From Annona cherimola (Eukaryota > Streptophyta > Magnoliopsida > Magnoliales > Annonaceae): 64,000 nucleotides of DNA. Shown in pieces: positions 25,801 through 34,330 of the stretch. How positions within the stretch are numbered: position 1 is the stretch's first letter; every line of letters starts with the position of its first letter. The notes beneath the pieces were generated by a model. That model did no database searches. It was given only the letters and a program-made list of their open reading frames with translations, and was not told where the DNA came from. Location of the stretch: contig CM059972.1 of assembly GCA_030490835.1 (NCBI GenBank), positions 12,377,764 to 12,441,763 on the forward strand. The letters run 5' to 3'. The position numbers were made by a program, and so were the translations under genes.

Positions 25801-26380
25801 TCTAGGAAGCTTTTGACTACGAGCTCGAAAGGGAATTTCTGGAAATGCCAGACCCAAATTTCTATCCAGAACCTGCTGTTTATAAGGACCACGAAATTGC
25901 CAACCTAAGGAATAAGGACGTCAGACTGTGAAATTGGAAAGACAAAGGAGCTGATTTCATGTGTATTCCGTAACCCGACTCTTCGCTAGGAATCCGTAAG
26001 TAGAATCTCTCTCTCGGAATTCGCTTCCAATTGCAACCATTTCTAATCAATACCAGCATCCCAAACACTGGAAACCACCATGAAACCAGATACCATTCCC
26101 AAATCTGTACTTTCCAGATCAAGCATTGGAAAAAAAAAAAAAAAAAAAAAGCACAATCATAAGAACATTCTCAAATTTCAAACAAATGACAACTTAAAAA
26201 AAAAATCAAAATTTTATATATATATTTAAAAAAAAAAAAAACAGATTTAGCATATCTCACCGATCGAGTCTCATACAGCCTGAATTGCCGCAAGTAGCAT
26301 ATGCTCCTAACGTGCGGCTCCTCCGCTGTAGCTTCCTCATCCTCCACGATCCAAGCCCGCGGTCGGTTATCTCCCTCCAT
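10858..26380 (-). CDS. SAC: SAC-domain phosphoinositide phosphatase, plant SAC1-SAC5 (FIG4-like) group, 16 coding exons
   Basis: Minus-strand exons in transcript order: 26380-26261, 22450-22246, 22148-21983, 21021-20799, 17962-17886, 17738-17551, 17458-17361, 17207-17074, 16987-16859, 15816-15456, 14526-14405, 14275-14177, 13420-13223, 12212-12045, 11823-11712 and 10977-10858 (TGA at 10860-10858). This gives 839 aa with every phase closing. The SAC domain runs from about residue 33 (RLYETRS) to about 610. The catalytic CX5R(T) motif is in RTNCIDCLDRTN, with Cys500 and Arg506. Other conserved stretches are RSRHYAGTR, QNRGSIPLFWSQETSRLN, EATRLHFENL and YGGSAAHNKV. The roughly 230-residue tail is Ser- and acid-rich. 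In Arabidopsis, members remove phosphate from PtdIns(3,5)P2 at endomembranes or the tonoplast; which of SAC1-SAC5 this matches is not resolved. Introns 7 and 14 use GC donors (AG|GCAAGT). Exons 15 and 16 were found by splice-site logic and phase and are a little less certain than the rest. Confidence 0.93.
14760..15060. repeat. Possible heavily decayed Tourist-like MITE in SAC intron 10
   Basis: The stretch resembles the Tourist-like interior in word order (ACCTATTTATCTTTACTCA, then TCTTATCACATCACATCA), but I cannot identify inverted ends or a duplication. It may be chance similarity in T-rich DNA. Confidence 0.3.
19555..19795 (+). mobile_element. Degenerate Tourist-like MITE with G-rich insertion, SAC intron 4
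   Basis: It begins TAA|GGACGTGTTTGGTTAAAG and keeps the family interior (GATGTAATGTGATAAGAG, ATAGTTGTATAAAAAATGTG) but its right end is lost. A G-rich tract (about 19590-19640, several runs of 4-7 G) interrupts it; on the sense strand of the SAC pre-mRNA this is C-rich. Confidence 0.65.
19802..20076. mobile_element. Second Tourist-like MITE family, SAC intron 4
   Basis: A 275-bp element with ends GGCCTGTTCAG and CTGAATGCACCC and TAA on both sides (19799-19801, 20077-20079), pointing to PIF/Harbinger ancestry. The interior has short repeats such as TTCCAATACATAACAA and TTTTCAATACACAACAA. Its left edge abuts the preceding MITE remnant. Confidence 0.7.
21491..21711 (+). mobile_element. Tourist-like MITE copy in SAC intron 3
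   Basis: Ends GGGTATGTTTAG and CCAAACACACC; the interior includes GTGATATGATTGGGGTAA and GTAGAAATAATTAAAAGTAG. About 221 bp, shortened relative to the 280-290 bp copies. The flanking triplets do not match, so the ends may have eroded. Confidence 0.7.
23751..24000. mobile_element. Copy of the second Tourist-like family in SAC intron 1, opposite orientation
   Basis: The interior reads TTGTTATGTATTGAAAAATG and AGAAATTGTATTTG, the reverse complement of motifs in 19802-20076. The left end follows TAA; the right end GAACGGGCCC is diverged. Confidence 0.6.
24616..24798. repeat. Tandem duplication of a 94-bp unit, SAC intron 1
   Basis: Units start at 24616 and 24710 with CAAGAAAATTTGGATGTCTG and run through GAATACAGAAAAGCCCAAT. 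They differ at only a few positions, so the duplication is fairly recent. Confidence 0.9.
25389..25476. repeat. Tandem duplication of a 45-bp unit, SAC intron 1
   Basis: ATCAGGATTTAAAATTTGAC...CATGATTA occurs at 25389 and again at 25434 with one or two differences. Confidence 0.88.
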
Positions 26381-27060
26381 GATTCCGGACGCCGAGCCTC
26401 CCGCTCGGGCGAGATCAGCAAAGCATGGAAGCGAAAAAACAGGGGCGAGTTACCGGAATTCGAAGCTCCGCAGTACACCGTTCGGCTGCTTGAGATACAG
26501 CATTTTCCGCCTCAGATCCGCCGGCCTTCCAACGCCTTGGTACGTTCCATTCACGAGCGGAGAAGAGCAAAAGGGTGAAGTACGTAGCGGGACCTGTGAT
26601 CTTGTAAAATAACCGGCGAAGCACGAGGAGGCCAACCGGAAAAAGGTCCGAACCCAGGGACAAAACCGGAATTATATCAAACAAAAATTAGGAAAAGAGA
26701 GAGAAGGAAGGCCACAGATGCGGAAGACGTTGCAATCCACAAATAAAAGCCGGAGGAAGAAATATCGATTTCTTTACGGCGACATCGTAAATAAAAACGA
26801 GAAGGGAAAGAAAGATCAAATCTTTATTTATATATAAATATGTGTGTGCTTTAACAGTGAAAGATGAGAGGTAGAAAAAGTATGCAAGAAAACGATATGA
26901 GAGAGCGAAGGCGCTGGAAAATGAAATGGTGAAGGGGCGGAGGAGGAGGAGTGATTGATGAGAAAAGCTGTGCGTATTTGCTGTGTCAGATGAGAGACGG
27001 TGATTATGACGAGGATTATGATAGGAGAGGAGAGGAGAGGAGAGGAGGAGGGGCTGGTGT
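26381..27060 (-). promoter_or_regulatory. SAC 5' leader and promoter region
   Basis: Upstream of the SAC ATG the minus strand is pyrimidine-rich and GC content is higher than in the surrounding DNA. It contains a CCTCTCCTCTCCT tract (reverse of 27027-27052), a CT-rich motif type typical of plant promoters and leaders. Two upstream ATGs (at 26684 and 26478 on the minus strand) open other frames; the frame from 26478 overlaps the SAC start codon. Whether they are transcribed depends on the unknown start site. Confidence 0.45.
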
Positions 27061-27069
27061 GGACGTATT

Positions 27070-28179
27070 GTGTTAAAACACACTATTATCAAAGGTGACA
27101 AATCTCGAATAGATGGAGCGAGTTTTCACCTTTTTGAGCTGTTAAAAATGGGTTTTTTGGCAGTTATATGTTGTGCTCCGCGAGGGCATGGGTCTTCATG
27201 TGCCGGTCCTGAAATGGAGGTCAAAGGGACGGATGTATGGACTCGATTGGGTTTCGAATTCATATTGATAAAATATTCCATCCCTTCAGGTTGCCGCCAT
27301 GCTTCTTTGGCTCTTCCCTCACCTCTGGCGAGTGGCGAGGGATCAAGTGACAATGGCCAACAGAACAGAGGACGTACGAGGGCCATCAAGTACCGATATC
27401 GTCAAAATGTAATTGGTGATCAAACCTCCGAAACGACTCGTTTTGTTGTAACTGGTCTCATGGTTAATAAAACCAATTTGAATTGACACGTAAGGATCAT
27501 GTATTTACAATTTTACAAATATTTTAAATATTTTAAATTATTTACTAGTAAATTTTTAATATTCATAACTTCTAAAAAATTGTGCTAAACCTAGAATTTG
27601 TTACTCTAAATACATAAGAAACTAATAGAATCTTTTCAAAGTAGCATTGACAAAATATAGATATAATATATTAAATTCAAAAATTAAAATCATTAATTAA
27701 CTTTAAAAAAATATAATTTTAGGTTTTCAAAATACTTATTGGGTATTGTAAAGAATCCAAAATTCTTGAAGGGTATGTGTACATAGGATGATATTTTCTA
27801 TCTCTAATACAATATTTTTAATTTTTAATAAAAAAATTTAAATATGACTTTCTCCGTTTCCACTGAACATTATTGGCAAAACCGTCGTTTATCCGGTCTA
27901 TCAAAAGGAGTTCAGTCAGTACCCGGCTTGACCGGCTAAGCCGGTTCAGTTAGGTTTTGACCAAAGCGACAATTGATAAATGCTAAATTATGATTCATGA
28001 TGCTTATCCAAAAGCATTAATGATGTCAAATGAACTGAAATTTTATTTATTCTAAATTATTTGATTATATATTTATCAAAGTAATCTTATTTTTTGTATT
28101 TGTTTTAACCTTGTAATTCTCTATCTAATCATTGGCAATTTCCTTACAATATTCTTTACCTTTTATCTTCTCTTTTACT
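27070..28179. other. Intergenic stretch upstream of SAC, one unassigned open frame
   Basis: An open frame of 138 codons at 27070-27486 (+) lies in comparatively GC-rich DNA but shows no family I recognise; it may be promoter sequence. From about 27490 the DNA becomes AT-rich with nothing recognisable. Confidence 0.4.
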
Positions 28180-28425
28180 AGGGGAGTGTTGGGTATCTAA
28201 TTAAAATTTTACATCTAAAACTTATCATTCTCCACTACTCTTTTTTAATTATTTTTTTAAATTTTTTATATAACTATTATATTTTTAATCATTTCTCTAT
28301 AACTTTTAGTGCAATTATTTTATCTATTTTAATTTTATCTTTACTGCTTCTTATTATTATTTCTATCATATTGTATTATTTTTCTCATTTCAAAAACATT
28401 TAAATTAAAAATTTTTCATTTTTAA
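28180..28425 (-). mobile_element. Degenerate Tourist-like MITE copy
   Basis: It begins GGGGAGTGTTGGG and carries the family interior in diverged form (AAAACTTATCATTCTCCA, CAATTATTTTATCTATTTTA). The right end is eroded. Confidence 0.55.
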
Positions 28426-28954
28426 GGTATGAGGGATAGGCCAACATGAAAGATTTGAAAATAAAATTTTTTTTGCATATTTTTTGTCTTTTATGTTTAT
28501 TGATGGTGTTGACCAAATTAATTATGCATGTATTTTTTCTTTTGATATGTATTATACACTATAACATCTAATGTTAAGAGAATGTTTCAATGCATCATGG
28601 TATAAAATCTCATTTTTATATTTTTTTTGAAATTTTTTTATAAAATTGTTAACTTAGATGTATTTAATTTATGTATTAAGCTTTACAATTTTTGAAGATA
28701 TATAAATATATATTTTTGATTTTTTAAAAACAGAGATATTTTAGCCACTTAAAAATCGCTAAAGTACCATTGTTTTTAAAAAATTGAAAAATATACATAC
28801 ATATTCAAAAATAATAAATTTTGAGTTATAGATTAAATACAACTATATTAATAATCTTATAAAAAAATTTTAACAAAAATATATTAAAAATAAGGTTTTG
28901 CACCTTGGTGCATTGAAACATTCTTCCTCCTGTTATACCTCAAGTCTATTCACC

Positions 28955-29105
28955 ATAGAAGCTACAAGTTATACATAGCTAGATGGAAACCAGCAGTTCT
29001 CATCATTATTTTAAGAGAGACCCACTGCTCCTATCTAGCACATATTTAGCCCAAATTCGGATGTGAGATACGAACCCATGCATACGACGGCATAAGTCTT
29101 CATCT
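28955..29105 (-). mobile_element. Possible tRNA-derived SINE relic
   Basis: On the minus strand GGTTCGTATCT (near 29069-29079) resembles a B box. A partial duplication follows (TGCTCCTATCTAGC at about 29026 and again near 29115). No poly(A) end or target duplication was found. Confidence 0.35.
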
Positions 29106-29308
29106 CCTACCCAGTGCTCCTATCTAGCCCAAATTCAGGATGAGAGATTCATCTCCTAATGTTGCAATTAACTGAGCAATGCTCGGTTGGCTTATGTATG
29201 TATCACTAAGATAAAATTGTAAAAGAAAATTATTATAAGAGCGGGAACAATGGTGTTGGGGCGTATTAAAATTTCCGTAGAATAGATAATTTATCATGAG
29301 TATATTTA

Positions 29309-29574
29309 GGGTTTGTTTGGTAACGAGGAAAAAATGTCAACTTAAAACTTTTCACTTTCTATAATTATCATATTTTTTAATCATTTTTTCACATTTTTCC
29401 ATACAACTACCCTACTTTTCAATCATTTCTACACAATTACTCATACAATTAACCTATCTATTTTAACTTTATCATCTTTACTCCTTATCATTACCCCTAT
29501 CATATCACATTATTTGACAACTTTTACTCTTCAAAACTTTTCATCAAAAGTTTTATTCATTCCCAAACACACCC
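29309..29574 (-). mobile_element. Tourist-like MITE copy with TTA duplication
   Basis: A 266-bp copy with ends GGGTTTGTTTGG and CCAAACACACCC, flanked by TTA on both sides (29306-29308 and 29575-29577). The interior is typical of the family. Confidence 0.88.
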
Positions 29575-29577
29575 TTA

Positions 29578-29832
29578 GAAAGTGATAAAACTTTTGAAAG
29601 AAAATTTTTTAGTGTAAAAGCTTTTTAAATAGAAAAAACAATGGAATATAGTATGAGTAATAATAAGAAGTAAAGAAAATAAAATAAAATAGATATGTTA
29701 GTTGTATGGATAGTTAAATAGTGATTAAAAAGTAAGATAATTACATAAAAAGATATAAAAAATAAATAATAAGATAATTATGAAGAGTGAAAATTTTTTA
29801 TTTGAATAGTTTAAGATGCGTCCAAACACACC
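29578..29832 (+). mobile_element. Tourist-like MITE copy abutting the previous one
   Basis: It has the family interior in the opposite orientation, starting right after the preceding copy's TTA and ending CCAAACACACC before TAA. The left terminus is lost at the junction, giving a head-to-head pair. Confidence 0.75.
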
Positions 29833-29903
29833 TAAGAGATACTTATACTGTACTAGCTCGTTCAGAAGTGTAATGCTTTTATATTCATTTTTTTTCAAAT
29901 TAT

Positions 29904-30184
29904 GGGTGTATTTATTTATATAAAAACCTTTTTAAACTAAAACTTTTCAATTAAAATTTTTTCACTTTCTATAATAATTTTATTTTTTAGTCATTTTTAT
30001 GTAGTTATTTATACAACTATCGTACTTTTCAATCATTTTTACATAACTACTCCCACAACTAACTTATCTGTTTTTAATTTTTTCTCTCATTATCATTATT
30101 CATATCATATCATATTATTTTATCTCATTTAAAAACTTACATAAAAAAATTTTATTGAAAAATTTTATGGCTTCCCAACACGCA
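29904..30184 (-). mobile_element. Diverged Tourist-like MITE copy
   Basis: Begins GGGTGTATTTATTTA and ends CCCAACACGC. The interior keeps AAAACTTTTCAATTAAAA and CAATCATTTTTACATAACTA. Confidence 0.72.
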
Positions 30185-30189
30185 TTATA

Positions 30190-30960
30190 TTTTTATAGTA
30201 GTGAATGCATACTGTTTTAAGCACGTTACCATGCTTGTGTGTAAAACTGACATGATGTTGTAAGAAAAAACTTTAAAATAGTTAATTCTAATTTATTTTA
30301 TTTTTATTTATTGGTATAAAAAGAGTGCCGATTCAACACAACCGTGTTCACTGAGCCACATGGTTGGATGAAACTTTTTTTTTTTTTTGAGTTTTTGCCA
30401 TTATACGTGGGCCTAAGCTTCAAATTCTCATATGCAATATGGTAAATTTTGATCGTTTTAAATACTTTTGCAATTTCAAAATAAAAAATCAATCTGTTTC
30501 TTGCGTTGCGCCAGGACAGGTTTTTATTTCGAAGTTGAAAATTAGTTTAGAAAAATCAAAAATCGTAAAATTTTGAATATAAAATTTGATTCTTGGACTC
30601 ACACATAATGACAAAAAAAAAAAAAAAAAAACTTCATCCTGCCGTGTGCACGGGAGGCTCAGTACACGAGGATGCATTGAATCGCCACTCACGTAAAAGG
30701 CATAGTTAAAGCGACTGTAACTTTTATGCCTGATAACCGTTACAGTTAGCATCTTTAATTTGATCTACACGGTCCAAATCCTTTTGAGGGTTGTTGTAAG
30801 TATACAAGGGGCTTGAATGAGATGAAAATTTTTATTTTTAATTTTTAAATTTAAATTTATTTTTGGCATAAATTTTTATTTTTTCAATACATAACTACTT
30901 TATTTTTCTTATTTCCAATAGAAAATTTTCCTTTATACCTACTTCAATTTTCTTAATGTT
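30190..30960. other. AT-rich intergenic stretch, nothing assigned
   Basis: Two homopolymer runs (T near 30377-30390, A near 30613-30631) suggest old retroposon tails, but no body, box or duplication could be matched to them. Confidence 0.4.
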
Positions 30961-30978
30961 CAATATACCACAATGTTC

Positions 30979-31940
30979 AAGATATGAACCAATAAGGCTC
31001 CTGCAATTAATCAACTTTACAAGAGTCAGGGAATTACTTTCCAAAATGATATTGCAGAGAAACAAATTTGAGGTCCATTTAATAGCGAGTAAAACCGCAT
31101 TAGCTTCCATGAGAAGAGGATCAAGGATCCCGTCTTGGTGCCACGGTTTAGCAGCCACAAATCCCCCGCTAAAATCATGAATAATCGCCCCCTAAGCCCA
31201 TCTTAGTCATTTACAAATTAAAACTTGCATTAACATTGATTTTCAATACCCCCAAGGTTGGGTTTACACCATCAAGGAGTAGAGCAATGACTATCCGCTT
31301 GAAGAGGGTGAAGGGAGTGTGATGAATAAATCTAATGAATGAAACACACAGACCAAGAGGGCACCAAAAGGAAGATGGGGTTTGTCTCCTCAATGTAGAA
31401 TTTGTTGCGGGAGAACCATACTCTCCTGCAGGTACAGAGAAATAAGATGAGAGGATATGGGGATTTGAGGGTGATGAGGTGCTTAAAAATCTCCCAAAGA
31501 GAAGAGAAAGTCAAACCTGAAAGCGCTCTAATGAGACTCTAGTGAAAAGTTGTCTTTGTTGATGGGCAATCCCAAAATAGATGGAAGCATGTTTCCTCAC
31601 CACGATTGCATAGAGAACAACATACTTGGATGGGGATACCCCTCCTGCCTAGGTTAACCTTTGTGGGGAGGGAATTCAATAGCATTTGCCAACCAAAGAT
31701 GATAATTTTCCTGAGAAATTTGAGTTTCTAGAGTTATCTTAGCACCTGTGATCCACCGGGGCACTTAAGGCTTCGCTAGATTGAGATCTACTAGTGTAAT
31801 GCATCTAATACGCTGACTTAACCCAATAGAGCCATCACTCTCCAGGCTCCAGAAATGGTAGTCCTCCCCTCTACCTAAAGGAATCGGCACATTCTGAACC
31901 TCCCTCCAGCCGGACTCACTTGCCACCATCTTAGCTAAAT
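30979..31940 (-). pseudogene. Decayed LINE ORF2 (zf-RVT and N-terminal RNase H)
   Basis: Minus-strand coding similarity in several frames: GEDYHFWSLESDGSIGLSQR near 31800-31860, the zinc-binding segment near 31560-31700, GVLKINVNASFNL near 31211-31250 and ESNSLTLVKLINC near 31000-31040. Stops and frameshifts separate these pieces. Confidence 0.85.
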
Positions 31941-31948
31941 CTTTTTTT

Positions 31949-32221
31949 CAAAAATTGTTTTGGTCATCAATGAAAACTGCCACTCTGACATCATTCAGAT
32001 ACCCTCGTGGAAGGGGAATTCTTGGATACTTGATTGACAAGATTAGATCCTTCATTCTCACCTTTGTATCTTGTCTCTTTTCTCATGTCCTAAGAACCAG
32101 GAATTCGGCGGCCCATGACCTTGTCAATTTTGTCTTCTCAAGCACTAAGGATATTCATGTATGGTGGGACTCCCACCCCAGTTGTGTTTCTGAATCCTTA
32201 CGTAAAGACTGTCAATCTTAG
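31949..32221 (+). pseudogene. LINE RNase H C-terminal fragment
   Basis: The open frame reads GILGYLIDKIRSF, then VLRTRNSAAHDLV, then VWWDSHPSCVSESL, typical of the RNase H end of plant LINE ORF2, and stops at 32219-32221. A short 3' UTR and A tail follow. Confidence 0.85.
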
Positions 32222-32334
32222 AATGATTCTCCTTTGGGCCTTACTCCCTCGTCTCCTCCATTGGAGGACTCTGTGGAGTGGTCCTGGAGTTTGGCCACTC
32301 CAAGCCTTCATAAAAAAAAATATACCACAATGTT

Positions 32335-32830
32335 TCAAAAAATGTTTATTAATCTACAACATTTCGTCTTAAATTTCTATCACACCTATGCAGTTAAAAC
32401 AATGGTTAATTATCCTACTGAAAAGACAATTTTGTCCCTTCAAATTTGTTCTAATTGAAATGATTTAGCCTTAGTATGGTATTTGAATCACTTGGTATCA
32501 CAAATTAATCGTTACCAATATTAATCGAGTTATATTAGAGTTGAATTGTTTAAATTAAGAAATTATATAGAAGAAAAATCATCTTTTCAATTGGTTATTT
32601 AATGGTTATTTTAACTACGTACATATAATGAGAATTTATGGTGAATGTTATGAGTATAAAAAAAATTCTAAAACATCATGCGTATATTAAAAATTAGATG
32701 CAAATTTAATTCAAAAAATTAGAGATAAATATTTTAGGTATGGGAGGAATTTTTCCTTTCCGATACTGCTTTTCGTAATCGTAGTACATAACATTTCATC
32801 CTCTTTCAATCTTATTGTCTCATTCACATC
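32335..32830. other. AT-rich stretch, nothing recognised
   Basis: No coding frame or repeat could be supported between the LINE insertion and the SINE relic. Confidence 0.5.
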
Positions 32831-33055
32831 TCATTTTTTGATTGGTGTATATAAATTATAACTCATTGGATATTATAATCAAGCTCTATACGAGAGATAA
32901 CAATAAAGTCTCACAATTAACACAGGAGACAATAAGTTCCATCTATCTATATAGGAGACTACACACTTCCTATTATCAAGGAAGAGACCAAATGCTCCCA
33001 CTAGGAAAGATGGGGCTCAAACCCACGTTCCTAATGACACCGCCGGTGTCGGCAT
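32831..33055 (-). mobile_element. tRNA-derived SINE relic, minus strand
   Basis: On the minus strand GGGTTTGAGCCCC (around 33012-33024) matches a B box closely, and a T run at the left (32831-32838) would be the A tail. Words such as CAATCAAGCTCT or AATCAAGCTCT are shared with the SINEs at 50076 and 50930. Target duplications were not found. Confidence 0.5.
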
Positions 33056-34300
33056 GCCGGAGCGGTTCACTCACAACCCCTTACATGCTTAGGAACACGC
33101 CCAAAAGCTCCTACGGATTAAGCACCCGCCTAATGAGTTGGTCATGTAAATTTTTGTTGGAGAACAGCAAAGCAGCTACACTGGCATCTTTATGTTTGGC
33201 GTACTATATACACAACCTGTATATGCATCAATTTTCCACGTATAAAGGGCTTTAGATCATTCATTGATTTCCACTACATCTTATTGATGAATATGGACGA
33301 TCGCAGTCCTCCAGAGTATTAAATAACTCCCAAGTCCCATCTCCCCCAACTTTTCTCCCTTCCATTTTTTTTTCTTTTTTTTTTCGGTGAATTCTCCCTT
33401 CCATTTGTTGTCTCCTGCTATTCTGTGAAAATCGGGTGTCGGTGAGTGAGACTCGTGAAAACGAGCTGCATGATCGTCAAGTCCTTCAAAACTCACCAAT
33501 TCATTCCACCATGATATACATGTATATAAAGTCGGCTAAAAAATACAGCAATTTAATTCCCTTTACTTGATAATTCAATTCCACGTTTTTATTTAGAACG
33601 GCTAGGTTTTAATTTCTTGCCCGTGGTTAGTGTTAAACTTGGAAGGGTCCCACCCAACCCCCACCTTCATGATGAGATGAATGGGTGGCCCAGCTGCCAG
33701 CTTTTTTCCATCATCTACATTCTGCACATTATTTATGGGTTTGAGACATGCATGCATTTCCGTTGTGACAGATTTGAATCTTCACGTTTCGGTATGTCGA
33801 TTGCATGCGAATCCTGCAGTGGGGGTCATAAATGCAGTACGTGAGAGTGCTGCGATAGCTCTTGTTCGGCAATGCATGGATGCGTGGATGGGCCATTGAA
33901 TTGCATGTGCAGTCAGTAGACCGTTTACATAGTCTGCCAATGATCGTTGGAGTACTATAACGTGCACATTGCTAGGGTTGAGATTACAGTGCACTGCACA
34001 ACTGAACACCCAAATGACCGTTTAGATAGTCTGCTAATGATCGTCGGTTAGTAGGTACTTGAGAGTGGAATTAGGACCTTTAAGTCAGTGCCGGCAATTT
34101 AACATGAAGAGGTCAAATAGGTTACATTATTATAGGGAAATTCATGTCAAAATAAATAGAATTTTGAAATACTTTTAATTTCTCTCAAAAGCTGTATAAT
34201 TTCTGAAATTAGAGACTGAACTACTTATCGCTACACATCAAAGAAAAAGTGCTTCATTAATCAAAAAAATAATTACAATTGTTCTCTAAAAATAATAAAC
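33056..34300. other. Intergenic stretch with a 33-bp direct repeat
   Basis: GACCGTTTACATAGTCTGCC (about 33918) recurs as GACCGTTTAGATAGTCTGCT (about 34017), each followed by AATGATCGT. Nothing else was recognised; the short open frames have no family resemblance. Confidence 0.5.
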
Positions 34301-34301
34301 T

Positions 34302-34330
34302 CTCTCTCTCTCATTCTCTCTCTCCCTCCT
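34302..34330. repeat. (CT)n microsatellite
   Basis: Interrupted CTCTCTCTCT tract followed by more CT and CCTCC. Confidence 0.8.

Larger units (their letters stand above)
30978..32318. mobile_element. 5'-inverted LINE insertion with 16-bp target duplications
   Basis: AATATACCACAATGTT occurs at 30962-30977 and 32319-32334 and brackets the block. The left arm (30978 to about 31940) is antisense and encodes, on the minus strand, decayed LINE protein: a linker, a zf-RVT-like domain (CSLCNRGEETCFHLFWDCP near 31560-31620) and the first part of RNase H. The right arm (about 31945-32318) is sense, encodes the end of RNase H (VLRTRNSAAHDLVNFV) and ends in a short A run (32312-32320). An inverted 5' arm joined to a sense 3' arm with an A tail, inside one pair of duplications, is the signature of twin priming. 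Both arms carry stops or frame breaks, so nothing here is functional. Confidence 0.85.

Noticed and set aside
27070..27486. 138-codon open frame upstream of SAC as a gene
   Set aside because: No recognised domain or splice-supported extension, and it lies where the SAC promoter should be.
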